Shown here: positions 33,021 to 41,565 of the stretch, piece after piece
Layout of the letters: each line of letters opens with the position of its first letter
How positions within the stretch are numbered: position 1 is the first letter of the stretch
Source of the DNA: Candidatus Campylobacter infans
Lineage (GTDB): Bacteria; Campylobacterota; Campylobacteria; Campylobacterales; Campylobacteraceae
Length of the DNA stretch: 41,565 nt
Assembly: GCA_009827235.1 (NCBI GenBank)
Contig: SPMW01000012.1
Span: 1 to 41,565 of the forward strand
Direction of reading: 5' to 3'
The notes under the pieces: generated by a model
Told to the model about the DNA's origin: nothing
Databases searched by the model: none
Seen by the model: only the letters and a program-made list of their open reading frames with translations
Position numbers and translations under genes: made by a program

Positions 33021-33506
33021 ATGAACGCAAATCTAAACACCGCACTTGCGCTAAATGCCTTTGAAAACGCACAAATGGCTAAGTTAAAAACAAGCGAAAA
33101 ATTAAGCACTATGATTAAAAACACAAATGAAACTATGCCATCACAAACTAATGCGAGTTTGCTAGCAAATAGCGAGTTTGGCGATATTTTAGCCACTAAA
33201 ATAAGTCAAAACGAAAAACAAATTCAAAATTTCAAAGCACAAAATGGAACACAAATTGCTAATAACTCAAATAGCGCATCAAGCATTGATAAAAAGGCAT
33301 TAAAAGAGCAAACAGACGCTTTTGAAGCCTTTTTTATAAAAACTATCCTTGATATAGCCATAAGCACGCAAAATCCGCTCTTTGGCAAGGACGCAAGCGA
33401 TCAAATCTATAACTCAATGTATAACGACACAATGTCGCAAGCATTAAGTGGTGGTTTTGGTTTTAGCAACTTGCTTTATGATTTTTTATTACAAAGAGCT
33501 AAATAA
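33021..33506 (+). CDS. flgJ: Rod-binding protein FlgJ (N-terminal domain type)
   Basis: 161 residues. The C-terminal 65 residues are the rod-binding domain (LKEQTDAFEAFFIKTILDIA, SDQIYNSMYNDTMSQALSGG, GFSNLLYDFLL). Unlike enterobacterial FlgJ there is no muramidase domain, which is usual for this phylum. The first ~90 residues are Asn/Ala/Gln-rich and probably flexible. It starts 11 bases after flgI with AAGAAAG, the same transcript. Confidence 0.88.
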   Translation: MNANLNTALALNAFENAQMAKLKTSEKLSTMIKNTNETMPSQTNASLLANSEFGDILATKISQNEKQIQNFKAQNGTQIANNSNSASSIDKKALKEQTDAFEAFFIKTILDIAISTQNPLFGKDASDQIYNSMYNDTMSQALSGGFGFSNLLYDFLLQRAK

Positions 33507-33526
33507 AAAAAAATATGTGCCGATAT
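33500..33526 (+). promoter_or_regulatory. Sigma-28 (FliA) promoter of flgM
   Basis: TAAATAAA (33500-33507), 11 bases, then GCCGATAT (33519-33526): correct spacing and a full sigma-28 -10. It overlaps the last codons of flgJ and lies 26 bases before the flgM ATG. It would let FliA drive its own antagonist, as known in other bacteria. Confidence 0.78.
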
Positions 33527-33551
33527 GCCTGCAAATTTTCAAGGACGAAAA

Positions 33552-33752
33552 ATGCTAACAAGCGTAAGCCAAAATGCCACCTTTACTGCCCTAAGCAGCA
33601 AAGATAGCACCAAAAACATAAAGCAAGCACAAATAAAAGCACAAGATGCAAGCCAAGATAAAATAAATAAAATCACCAAAGATATAGAAAATGGCGATTA
33701 TAAAATAGATTTAGGCGCATTAGCAGCTAAGATAGCAGACGAGCTGATTTAA
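33552..33752 (+). CDS. flgM: Anti-sigma-28 factor FlgM
   Basis: 66 residues from the ATG of MLTSVSQNATFTALSS, chosen because AAGGACGAAAA precedes it; nine more in-frame codons upstream lie within the promoter spacing. The ending NKITKDIENGDYKIDLGALAAKIADELI-type helix (I list the key part KIDLGALAAKIADELI) is the FlgM sigma-28-binding region; the N-terminal half is polar and disordered. FlgM holds FliA until the hook is finished and FlgM is exported. Short, as in Campylobacter. Confidence 0.88.
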   Translation: MLTSVSQNATFTALSSKDSTKNIKQAQIKAQDASQDKINKITKDIENGDYKIDLGALAAKIADELI

Positions 33753-33814
33753 TTTAGCTCGCTGTTTAGTGCCTAGCGTGTGCGCTAATTTTAAACTAAA
33801 CAAAGGGAGCTAAA

Positions 33815-34261
33815 ATGATCGATAAATACCTAAATGATTGCATTCTAACACTTCGCAAGATTATTGATATAACAAATCAAGATATAGAAAATATCAAAAA
33901 AGCAAAGCACGATGAAGTAGGCCCTCACAGCGAGCAAAAAACAAAACTTTTAAGTGAGTTTGAAAATATCAAAAAAGATTTAGATGCCCAGCTTTTAGAG
34001 CTAGCCACAAATAATCCAAATCAAAACCTTTCGGATTTATTATCACAAGATAGCAAAGATAGCTTACAAAAACTTCGCGCCACACTAATTGAGCTAAAAA
34101 GCGTAAATTTTGAATATGCCAAAAATTTAGTGGTGGTAAAGGAATTTTTTGATTCATTGCTTGGCAAAATGCTAGGCAAAAGCATAAATAGCCTCTATGC
34201 TGCCAAATCCAAAACACCGCTAAATCAAGAAAGCGAAGAAATTTTTAAAGCTAGGGTTTAA
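33815..34261 (+). CDS. flgN: FlgN-like hook-junction chaperone
   Basis: 148 residues, helical: YLNDCILTLRKIIDITNQDI, then HSEQKTKLLSEFENIKKDLD, and a C-terminal half with ARTL-like amphipathic segments. This is the FlgN pattern, a cytosolic chaperone for FlgK and FlgL. Placement directly between flgM and flgK, with a 10-base gap to flgK and an AAAGGGAGC ribosome site, is the main support. Weak family conservation limits certainty. Confidence 0.8.
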   Translation: MIDKYLNDCILTLRKIIDITNQDIENIKKAKHDEVGPHSEQKTKLLSEFENIKKDLDAQLLELATNNPNQNLSDLLSQDSKDSLQKLRATLIELKSVNFEYAKNLVVVKEFFDSLLGKMLGKSINSLYAAKSKTPLNQESEEIFKARV

Positions 34262-34271
34262 GGGAGATAAG

Positions 34272-36131
34272 ATGGGAATTTTTGATGCATTATATACAGG
34301 CGTTTCTGGCTTAAATGCCGCCCAAATACAAATCCAAACCACAGGCCAAAATATAACCAACGCAGATAGTGAGTATTACACGCGCCAAAGAGTTGTTCAA
34401 GTTGCTAATGAAGCATTTCACACAAAAGGTGGCGATATAGGGCGCGGGACTATGGTTCAACAAATCGTGCGCGTTCATGATGAGTTCGTTTTTGGGCGAC
34501 TTACTTCATCTTATAGCAATCTTGAATACACAAGCTATAAAGAGCAAGTCTTACAAGAAGTAAATCAAAAATTCCCAGATCTAGCAGATAGTGGTATCTT
34601 AGAAAATATCAAAAAATATTTTGCTATGTGGAATAACTACGCCTCTCACCCAAACGAAGCAGCGCAAAAAACCGTGCTAATTGATTCAGCAAATGTGCTA
34701 ATGGGCAATATAAACGACTCTTATGAAACCCTAAATAAAATCCGCGATAGCGTAAATGACCAGCTAATCTTAGCCGTAAATGAAGTAAATGATATAGCAA
34801 GGCAAATCGCTGATATAAATAAGCAACTTCAACGCACCGAAATAAACACAAGAATAAACTCAAACGATTTACGCGATAAACGCGATGCGCTTGAATTGCG
34901 CCTTAGCAAACTCACAAACATAAACTCTTTCAAACAAGACACATCAAGCAATAGCAGTTTTGATGATGCCACAATCTATGATATGGGTAAAAACTACACC
35001 CTAAGCATAAATGGCATAACCTTAGTTGAGGGTGAAAATTTTCACGAAATCAAAATGGATACCACGCACAGCGAGCGCGGGTATTCTACATTATTTTATG
35101 AATTAAACGATGAAACGCGCATAGATATTTCATCAAAATTTACAGGCGGTAAAATCGCTGGTATGCTTGATTTGCGCGGACGATATATGACAAGTGATGG
35201 AAAAATGCGCGATGGAATTTTAACCACTTACCAAGATAACCTTGATGCCTTTGCCAAAACCTTTATAACACAAACCAACAGCGTTTATGCAAGTGGCGCG
35301 GTTAAAGAAATGGTGTCTGATTACCTAAAAGATGCAAAAGCCAACACAACCTTACAAAACTACGATAATGGCATAAAAGATGGCGATATTACGGTTAAAA
35401 TTTATGACACCCAAGGCAATGTGGTAGCCCAGCGCAACATAAGCATAAACGCCTCAACAACGCTAAATGACATCACGCGCGGTAATTCTATCGTCCAAGA
35501 TTTTAATAAAAATTTAGACGATAACAACGATCAAAATTTTAATAACGACATAGATGATTATTTCAAAGCAGTTTATACCTGGGACGAGCACACGCAAACT
35601 GGCAATCTCAGCTTTAAACCAACTGAGAAAAACCCAACCGGTTTTTATATAGCCATCGAAGATAATGGCACGAATTTCGCAGGCACTTTGGGATTAAGCA
35701 AATTTTTAGATGGGCAAGGTGCTAACAACATTCGCGTAAATGAAGCAATCCAAGCAGATCCAGCATTACTTCATGGCGGCAAAAGTCCTCAGCCAGGCGA
35801 TAATTCTATGGCAAATGCCATGATAAACTTACAAAATGTCAAACTCCCATTTAATAGTCGCACAGGTGGCGATAGAGATGAAACTATCAGCGGTTATTAC
35901 CGCTATATAACCACGCAAATGGCAAGCGATACACAAAGCACAATGACCCAAAACGCCACAAACACAGCAATAAACACCACCGTAAATGCCCAGTGGCAAA
36001 GCATAAGCGGGGTTAATATGAATGAAGAATTAAGCAATTTAATGCGCTATCAAAGCAGCTATGGTGCTGCTGCAAAGGTAATCACCACGGTTGAAAAAAT
36101 GCTTTCTACCTTGCTTGAATTAAAACAATAA
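34272..36131 (+). CDS. flgK: Flagellar hook-associated protein 1, FlgK
   Basis: 619 residues. N-terminal rod-like segment IFDALYTGVSGLNAAQIQIQ with TGQNITNADSEYYTRQRV, and the C-terminal partner ISGVNMNEELSNLMRYQSSY, which continues to a helix ending MLSTLLELKQ; these pair in the D0/D1 coiled coil. FlgK joins hook and filament. Length fits Campylobacter FlgK. AGGGAGATAAG ribosome site. A hairpin follows the gene. Confidence 0.95.
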   Translation: MGIFDALYTGVSGLNAAQIQIQTTGQNITNADSEYYTRQRVVQVANEAFHTKGGDIGRGTMVQQIVRVHDEFVFGRLTSSYSNLEYTSYKEQVLQEVNQKFPDLADSGILENIKKYFAMWNNYASHPNEAAQKTVLIDSANVLMGNINDSYETLNKIRDSVNDQLILAVNEVNDIARQIADINKQLQRTEINTRINSNDLRDKRDALELRLSKLTNINSFKQDTSSNSSFDDATIYDMGKNYTLSINGITLVEGENFHEIKMDTTHSERGYSTLFYELNDETRIDISSKFTGGKIAGMLDLRGRYMTSDGKMRDGILTTYQDNLDAFAKTFITQTNSVYASGAVKEMVSDYLKDAKANTTLQNYDNGIKDGDITVKIYDTQGNVVAQRNISINASTTLNDITRGNSIVQDFNKNLDDNNDQNFNNDIDDYFKAVYTWDEHTQTGNLSFKPTEKNPTGFYIAIEDNGTNFAGTLGLSKFLDGQGANNIRVNEAIQADPALLHGGKSPQPGDNSMANAMINLQNVKLPFNSRTGGDRDETISGYYRYITTQMASDTQSTMTQNATNTAINTTVNAQWQSISGVNMNEELSNLMRYQSSYGAAAKVITTVEKMLSTLLELKQ

Positions 36132-36144
36132 CCCACGCCAAAAC

Positions 36145-36178
36145 GCTAGCAAATAAAATTTTAATTTATTTTGCTAGC
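36145..36178 (+). terminator. Terminator hairpin after flgK
   Basis: GCTAGCAAATAAA pairs with TTTATTTTGCTAGC (one bulged base) around an AT-rich loop; CTGCTTTTTAAAA follows with a T run. It ends the flgM-flgN-flgK unit. Confidence 0.6.
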
Positions 36179-36225
36179 TGCTTTTTAAAATTTATTATTC
36201 TTTTAACTTAAAATTTCACCATAAA

Positions 36226-36254
36226 AGCTAGTTTTAACAATAACTAGCTATAAT
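36226..36254 (+). promoter_or_regulatory. DUF507-carA promoter with an abutting inverted repeat
   Basis: TATAAT at 36249-36254, 27 bases before the DUF507 ATG. Perfect eight-base arms AGCTAGTT (36226-36233) and AACTAGCT (36242-36249) with an eight-base spacer overlap its upstream edge. The 16-base centre spacing is one and a half helical turns, so a dimeric regulator site is possible. Confidence 0.5.
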
Positions 36255-36280
36255 CGCGCCCAAAAATTAAGGGACTAAAA

Positions 36281-36832
36281 ATGCGAATTAAAGAGCCACA
36301 CGCGCAATACATCGCGCGAAAAATCTCCATAGAACTTCACAAATGCGGTTTTGTTAGTTTTAAAAGTGGTTTAGAGCAAGTTGCACAGCTCGCACAAGAA
36401 ATTTTATTAGCCGATATAGCTAGCGAGCGCGCACTAGAAGCAAAAGTAGAGCAAATTTTAAACGAAAACGAAAACGATATAGAGTTTATGCAAGTTGATA
36501 GACGCAATATGTTTTGGCTCATTAAAAAACGCCTAGCGCGCGATAGTGATTTTATTTTAGAGCATGATGATAGATATTCGCGCATCTCGCATGAAATTTT
36601 AAATCAAATCTGGCAAAAAGATTTAATCGATTATAAAGTAAGCGAAAATAAGGTTAAAAATGTGATATATTCAGCTATTGAAGGGTATCTAAAAGGATTT
36701 AGCCAAGCAGAAGATGCCGCATTTGATGAATTAGAAAAAAGAGAAAAAAAGCTAGTTATAGGTAGCGATGAATATGAAATAGCCTATCAAAAAGCATATG
36801 AAGAGCAATTAAAAAAACGAGGCATTATTTAG
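36281..36832 (+). CDS. DUF507 family protein
   Basis: 183 residues, charged and helical. MRIKEPHAQYIARKISIELH, then LADIASERALEAKVEQILNE, MFWLIKKRLARDSDF and SHEILNQIWQKDLIDYKVSENKVKNVIY are the DUF507 pattern, a family of about 180 residues found mainly in Campylobacterota and Aquificota and lacking a known activity. No membrane segment. It lies 51 bases before carA and shares its direction; the same neighbour pair occurs in C. jejuni. Role unknown. Confidence 0.85.
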   Translation: MRIKEPHAQYIARKISIELHKCGFVSFKSGLEQVAQLAQEILLADIASERALEAKVEQILNENENDIEFMQVDRRNMFWLIKKRLARDSDFILEHDDRYSRISHEILNQIWQKDLIDYKVSENKVKNVIYSAIEGYLKGFSQAEDAAFDELEKREKKLVIGSDEYEIAYQKAYEEQLKKRGII

Positions 36833-36883
36833 CTTGGGCTATTAAATTGAAATTTTAAATCGTAGTTAAAATTAAGGATTATT

Positions 36884-38032
36884 ATGAAAGCGTATATTTA
36901 CCTAGAAAATGGCGTATTTTTACAAGCCAAAGCCAGTGGCAAAGGCGGAACCATCAGCGGCGAAATGGTCTTTAATACCTCAATGAGCGGTTATCAAGAA
37001 ATCATCACAGATCCAAGCTATGCTGGGCAGTTTATAGTTTTTACCGCGCCTGAAATAGGCATAGTAGGTTGTAATAACGATGATATGGAAAGCTTTAAAA
37101 TCCACGCTTGCGGGCTTTTTGTGCGCCGTCTTAATGAGTTTAGCTCAAATTACCGCTCTAAAAGCACTTTAAGTGAGTTTGTAAGCGCACAAAATAAAAT
37201 AATTATCCACGACATAAACACAAGAGCCTTAACCAAAATGATACGAGAAAAAGGCGTTTTGCGCGCTGTCATCTCCACACAAATTAGCACAAAAAGCGAG
37301 CTAGCAAAGGTGCTTGAAAACTCAGCAAGAATCGAAGAAATCGATCTAGTAGAGCAAGTTACAACCAAAATGCAATACTCACACGATAGTGGCATTTGGG
37401 ATTTTGAGAGCAATTCTTACTCAAACCCTGTAAAAATCGGCAAAAAAGTAGCCGTTATAGATTATGGTGTAAAGCGCAATATCTTAAATGAATTAAGCTC
37501 AGTAGGCCTTGATGTGGAGGTTTATCCAAGTAGCGTCCAAGCTAGCGTGCTAATAGACGCGTTTAACACAGGCAATATCCAAGGCGTTTTTTTAAGCAAT
37601 GGCCCAGGCGATCCGCGCACGCTAAAAGATGAAATCGAGCAGATTAAAAAGCTAATTGAAGCAAAGGTGCCTATGTTTGGGATTTGCTTAGGCCATCAAC
37701 TGCTCTCAAATGCCTTTGGTTACGAAACTTATAAATTAAAATTTGGCCAGCACGGCAGCAATCATCCAGTCCAAAACCTACAAACAAACACAGTAGAAAT
37801 CACTAGCCAAAACCACAATTACAATGTCCCAGAATCCATCGCCGAAATCGCCACGATAACCCATCGCAATCTTTTTGATGGCACGATTGAGGGCTTGCGC
37901 TATAAAGATGCGCCGATTTTTTCGGTGCAATATCACCCTGAAAGTAGCGCTGGCCCGCATGAGAGCGAGTATTTATTTAAAGAATTTTTAGAAATTTTAA
38001 GTGATAAAACGCAAAATCAAAATGTAGAATAA
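36884..38032 (+). CDS. carA: Carbamoyl-phosphate synthase small subunit
   Basis: 382 residues. Glutaminase subunit supplying ammonia for carbamoyl phosphate (pyrimidines and arginine). N-terminal domain blocks: GEMVFNTSMSGYQEIITDPSY and FTAPEIGIVG. The class I amidotransferase domain has LSNGPGDPRT, the catalytic Cys in FGICLGHQLL, GSNHPV, and the His/Glu pair in QYHPESSAGP. Full length. TTAAGGATTATT gives the ribosome site. carB is not adjacent, as is common in this phylum. Confidence 0.96.
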   Translation: MKAYIYLENGVFLQAKASGKGGTISGEMVFNTSMSGYQEIITDPSYAGQFIVFTAPEIGIVGCNNDDMESFKIHACGLFVRRLNEFSSNYRSKSTLSEFVSAQNKIIIHDINTRALTKMIREKGVLRAVISTQISTKSELAKVLENSARIEEIDLVEQVTTKMQYSHDSGIWDFESNSYSNPVKIGKKVAVIDYGVKRNILNELSSVGLDVEVYPSSVQASVLIDAFNTGNIQGVFLSNGPGDPRTLKDEIEQIKKLIEAKVPMFGICLGHQLLSNAFGYETYKLKFGQHGSNHPVQNLQTNTVEITSQNHNYNVPESIAEIATITHRNLFDGTIEGLRYKDAPIFSVQYHPESSAGPHESEYLFKEFLEILSDKTQNQNVE

Positions 38033-38078
38033 TTTAGGCTAAGATTTAAAATTTTAAAATTTCAAAAGCAAGGCAAAG

Positions 38079-40532
38079 ATGAATAAAAAGTGTTTTTTAT
38101 TATATTTTTTCATATTTTTTTCCTTTGAACTTTGCGCTTTTAGCCTTACGCTAAATAATGGCAAAACAAATGGCAATGATTATTATGTAATCCACCTTGA
38201 AAACAGCGCGCCCTTTTCTTGTAAGGTTAAAATCGGCGATAATTTCTACCCGCCAGATACTCGCCACGATGGAGCCGACACACACATAAACAGGCAATAT
38301 TTTTGCTTTATTAGCGGTGATTTTAGCAACAAACCTCAAAGCCAAAAATTACCATTTATGGATTTAGAATTTAAAAGCGAAAAAGACGGCTACTGGGTGA
38401 TAATAAAGCCAAAAATTTTATCTCGCATTTTTAGCATAGATGGGCATTTGTATTCTAGCAATGATACCAAGCAAGGCCAAGGGCTAAAATCCCGCCATTA
38501 CACCGTTATTTTAAATGAAAACATCAGCCAATCGCTTTCTAAAACGCGCCCTGAGCTTGATTTCCCTATAATTTTTCCTAATCTTACCTTGCCTTATATA
38601 GGCGCGCTTGATTTTAATAAAGAACCCCTAAGCATAGGCAAAGAAGATGATATCAACGACTACATCAATATCAAAAAACTCTACGAAGCACAAAACTACA
38701 TAGACACGCTAAAAGCGAGTATGCTTGCGATTAAAAATTATCCAAGTAGCGTGTTTTTGGGTGAGTTTATGCTTCATTATTTGCGCTCATTAGATGCTAT
38801 GAAAAATAATGCAGAAGCTAGTGAAGAGCTTGAAAAAATGAAAATTTCAAGAAGCGATGAGATTATAAAACAAGCTAACATTTGGGTGAAAAATTTCGCC
38901 AGCGATAAGGCATATCCTGAGGTGCTTTATATGCTAATGAAAGGCTATTTAGATAATGATAGCTTGGGCAATGCCGAATATATGATAGATTTATTAAAAA
39001 CAGAGCATGAAAGCTCGCCTTGGACGCAAAAAGCCCTGCTAGCTTATGCTGATTTTTTGGCAAATACAACGCGCTTAGATGATGCGATTTTGCTTTATGA
39101 AGATGTGCTTTATGCTACTAATGATATCCAAATAGCCAGCCAGGCCGCAATGCAACTAGCCGCAACCGAGCTAAGATTAAATAGATTAGAGCGCGCGAGT
39201 ATGTATTTAGATAAAATTTTAACTGCCAATCCTAGCTTTCTAGCCACGCAGCAAGACGCCTCAATCAACTTAGCCCAAAGCTTTAAAGAAGCTAAATTAT
39301 TTGAAAACGCACTTAAAATTTACGAGCTTATCTTAAAAAATAGCGATATTAAAGATGAAATTTACGAGCTTGCTTTAAGAAATTTAGCCCTAAGTCCAGC
39401 AGATGATAAAACCAAGCAAAAAATCTTTTTTTATTTGAAAAAATATCAAAAAGAATTCCCAAATAGCCAATATCTCAGCCTTATTGATACTGCTATGGAT
39501 AGGTTATTTTTTGATATTAATAAAAACCAAAACAAAGACGAGCTTCAAAAATCCTACGCCCAGCTAATGCAAAAATACAAAGGCTCTCAAATAGGCAAAC
39601 GCGCGCTTTTAGAAAGTGCTAGTTTAAGCTTTAATGATGGCGATTATAAGAGCGTTTTAAACCTTAGAGATGAAATAAGAGAGGCTAATGATACCAAAAG
39701 CTTTATTATCTTACAAAACTCAGCGATCGCGCTAGCAAATGACGCTAACACGCACAAAGCTTGCGCGCGCCTTATGCTTTTGATTGATGAGTTTAGTATA
39801 GCAAGCGATATAAAAGATAAATATAAATTATTTGCTTGCTACATTCAAAGAGCGCGATATAAAGAGGCCTTAGAGCTTACAAGTGCTGGCATAGAAAGTG
39901 GGGATTTGCGCACGCGCGTAGAGTGGCTAAGCAATGCAAGCCAGGCTTTATTTAATCTTGGCCTTTACAATGACGCGCTAAAAGCCGCAAATGACGCTAT
40001 TTATGAAGCCAGACGCCTTGAATACTCAGATCCTAGCAAGGCGATATTTTACCGCTTTTTTAGCCTTTTGCGTCTTGATAAATTAGATCTTGCCCTAACT
40101 AGCATAGATGAAATCACAAAGCTTAAAGGCACGGATTTTATGTATATTCAAATGTGCGATGCAGCAGCTACTTATGCTAGCGCAAATAATTTTCACACAA
40201 GCACGATAAAATACGCCAAAATGGCACTACAAGCCCAAGCCAGATTAAAAATCGATACTTTTAGCCCACAAATTGATTTTATCTACATCGATAGCTTAAA
40301 AAACCAAAATTTATACAAAGAAGCGATGGTAGCAAGTGCCAGGCTGATTGAGCTTAATTTAAAAGATGCCGACAAAGCGCGCGCATTATACACCCTAGCC
40401 GATTTACAGCTAAAAGATGGAGCGCGCGAGTATGCCCAAAACACCATCGCACAATGCCTAAATCTAAAAACCGCCTCCCCGTGGCAAGAGCTTTGTAAGC
40501 AACAATCCCAGCTCTTAAAAAACGATTTTTAG
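38079..40532 (+). CDS. pflA: TPR-repeat flagellar motor protein PflA
   Basis: 817 residues. Signal peptide (about 1-20), then a beta-rich N-terminal domain of about 160 residues (FSLTLNNGKTNGNDYYVIHL, with cysteines in FSCKVKI and QYFCFI), followed by PYIGALDFNKEPL and a long series of TPR-like helical pairs to the C-terminus. The order and the GALDxNKxP segment match what I recall of C. jejuni PflA, the paralysed-flagellum protein that with PflB scaffolds the periplasmic disk and places the stators. Its neighbours here are carA and non-coding DNA rather than flagellar genes. Identification rests on recalled sequence likeness. Confidence 0.78.
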   Translation: MNKKCFLLYFFIFFSFELCAFSLTLNNGKTNGNDYYVIHLENSAPFSCKVKIGDNFYPPDTRHDGADTHINRQYFCFISGDFSNKPQSQKLPFMDLEFKSEKDGYWVIIKPKILSRIFSIDGHLYSSNDTKQGQGLKSRHYTVILNENISQSLSKTRPELDFPIIFPNLTLPYIGALDFNKEPLSIGKEDDINDYINIKKLYEAQNYIDTLKASMLAIKNYPSSVFLGEFMLHYLRSLDAMKNNAEASEELEKMKISRSDEIIKQANIWVKNFASDKAYPEVLYMLMKGYLDNDSLGNAEYMIDLLKTEHESSPWTQKALLAYADFLANTTRLDDAILLYEDVLYATNDIQIASQAAMQLAATELRLNRLERASMYLDKILTANPSFLATQQDASINLAQSFKEAKLFENALKIYELILKNSDIKDEIYELALRNLALSPADDKTKQKIFFYLKKYQKEFPNSQYLSLIDTAMDRLFFDINKNQNKDELQKSYAQLMQKYKGSQIGKRALLESASLSFNDGDYKSVLNLRDEIREANDTKSFIILQNSAIALANDANTHKACARLMLLIDEFSIASDIKDKYKLFACYIQRARYKEALELTSAGIESGDLRTRVEWLSNASQALFNLGLYNDALKAANDAIYEARRLEYSDPSKAIFYRFFSLLRLDKLDLALTSIDEITKLKGTDFMYIQMCDAAATYASANNFHTSTIKYAKMALQAQARLKIDTFSPQIDFIYIDSLKNQNLYKEAMVASARLIELNLKDADKARALYTLADLQLKDGAREYAQNTIAQCLNLKTASPWQELCKQQSQLLKNDF

Positions 40533-41565
40533 CAAATTTTAAAATTTTATTTTTTAAAATTTAATTTATCCGCTAAATTTTAAAAATTTAATTCATAAAT
40601 CCGCCAAATTTTAAACCCGTGCCCCGCAAATTTTTATCCGCCAAAACGCCCAAATTTTAAAATTTATTTTTAACCCACACGCCAAAAATCCACCCGCCAA
40701 ACTCTTAGCCATCAAACAAACTTTAAAATTTCAAATTTATTCAACACCAATAAAAATAAAATTTTAAAATTTCAATTTAATTCAACGCGCCAAATCGCCA
40801 AAATTTTAAAATTTAGCTTTTAATCCACCCACAAAAAAACCCAAAAACCAAACCAGCACACCCGCAAATTCCTAGCCAAAATAAAATTTTAAAATTTCAT
40901 TCAATAAATCCACCAAATTTTAAACTCGTGCCACGCTTTTTAAAACCCACCACAATTTTTAACCCACGCCAAATTCTTAGCCACGCACCCGCGCCTGCCA
41001 AGCAAACCGCCCCACCATTAAAATTTCACGCCAAATTCCTAGCCACAATCAAAAAACAAATTTTAACCACGCGCCATGCACATTTTTATCCACCAAACCG
41101 CCTAAATTTTAAAAGTTAATTTTTAACCCACACGCCAAAAATCCAAGCTCACCCCGCCATTATCAAACCCGTCTGCCAAGCATTATTTAAAAAGCAAGCC
41201 ACACCCGCCACACTCTTAGCCACAAAACAAACTTTAAAATTTCAATTTTATTCAACGCCGATAAAAGCAAATTTTAAATTTACCGCGCCAAAATCACCAA
41301 ATTTTAGCTCGCGCCAAATTCTCAACCACAATCCAACAAAATTTCAATTTAATCCAACAAACAAAAATCCCGCCCTTTAAACTCTTAGCCAAAATAAAAT
41401 TTTAAAATTTCATTCAACAAATCCGCCAAATTTTAAACCCGCGCCACGCAAATTGTTATCCGCCAAACCGCCAAAATTTTAAAATTTGATTTTAACCCAC
41501 GCCAAAATCCCGCCCGCCAAGCATTATTTAAAAAACAAACCACGCCCGCCACACTCCGCTAGCCA
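40533..41565. repeat. 1-kb gene-free mosaic of diverged repeats, extremely G-poor on the + strand
   Basis: No credible gene. AAATTTTAAAATTT recurs with GCCAAA, CCGCC and CTTAGCC phrases. Direct repeats I can align: 40871-40936 with 41384-41449 (61 of 66 identical), 40666-40692 with 41119-41145 (27 of 27), 41175-41215 with 41516-41556 (38 of 41), and 40701-40770 with 41212-41280 (diverged). They recur in the same relative order, so the region looks like three or four decayed copies of a unit of several hundred bases. In three 60-base lines I counted 12 G against 53 C. It continues past the window end. Confidence 0.7.

Noticed and set aside
40928..41119. 63-codon open frame in the terminal repeat tract
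   Set aside because: Proline/threonine/lysine-rich translation of repeat DNA, no ribosome site and no family resemblance.
40533..41565. CRISPR array
   Set aside because: Repeats are diverged, of unequal length and spacing, and there are no cas genes.

Overview
The window reads as the chromosome of an AT-rich member of the Campylobacterota, most likely a Campylobacter outside the C. jejuni/C. coli pair. I base this on gene content and order familiar from that genus: peb4 followed by fba, the flgI-flgJ-flgM-flgN-flgK flagellar block, flaG-fliD-fliS and a small fliT-like gene, pseB/pseH of the pseudaminic acid pathway, carA next to a DUF507 gene, pflA, selA/selB beside a ferredoxin gene, and a CfbpA-like iron transporter. 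The species cannot be fixed from sequence alone. Intergenic DNA is full of the motif AAATTTTAAAATTT.

Layout. 1-235: start of an LptF-type permease leaving the window. 472-2083: two secreted cysteine-rich Sel1-repeat proteins in tandem. 2144-5403: a minus-strand run of a Y-family polymerase, nth, kdsA and two small multidrug-resistance subunits. 5503-7379: the periplasmic chaperone peb4, translationally coupled to fba. 7547-10399: a MotA/ExbB-like plus OmpA/MotB-like pair with changed key residues, and a PLP enzyme. 10416-16097: selB, mntP, a 4Fe-4S protein and selA. 16406-18212: a pepD-type peptidase, then tRNAs Lys, Val, Asp and an odd Glu. 18356-21289: the flagellar filament cap operon. 21351-23823: rsmD, a small unknown gene, pseB and pseH.

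23836-28744 is the accessory part. Two same-direction copies of one internally deleted insertion sequence flank a broken nrfD-like fragment and a complete ferric iron ABC transporter (fbpABC). The iron genes are bracketed more closely by a 29-base direct repeat. This looks like an acquired, composite-transposon-like island.

28775-30603: an SbmA/BacA-like transporter and a SIMPL-domain protein. 30691-31815: hemD and an unknown helical protein. 31960-36131: P-ring, rod-binding, anti-sigma-28, hook-junction chaperone and hook-junction genes, with visible sigma-54 and sigma-28 promoters. 36281-40532: a DUF507 gene, carA and pflA. The last 1 kb has no convincing gene and is a mosaic of diverged repeats that is very poor in G on the + strand.

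Most of the window is core housekeeping and flagellar content. The points most worth a second look are the fbpABC island, the altered stator-like pair, the tRNA-Glu with a CUC anticodon, and the terminal repeat mosaic. I did not find a clearly new multi-gene system.
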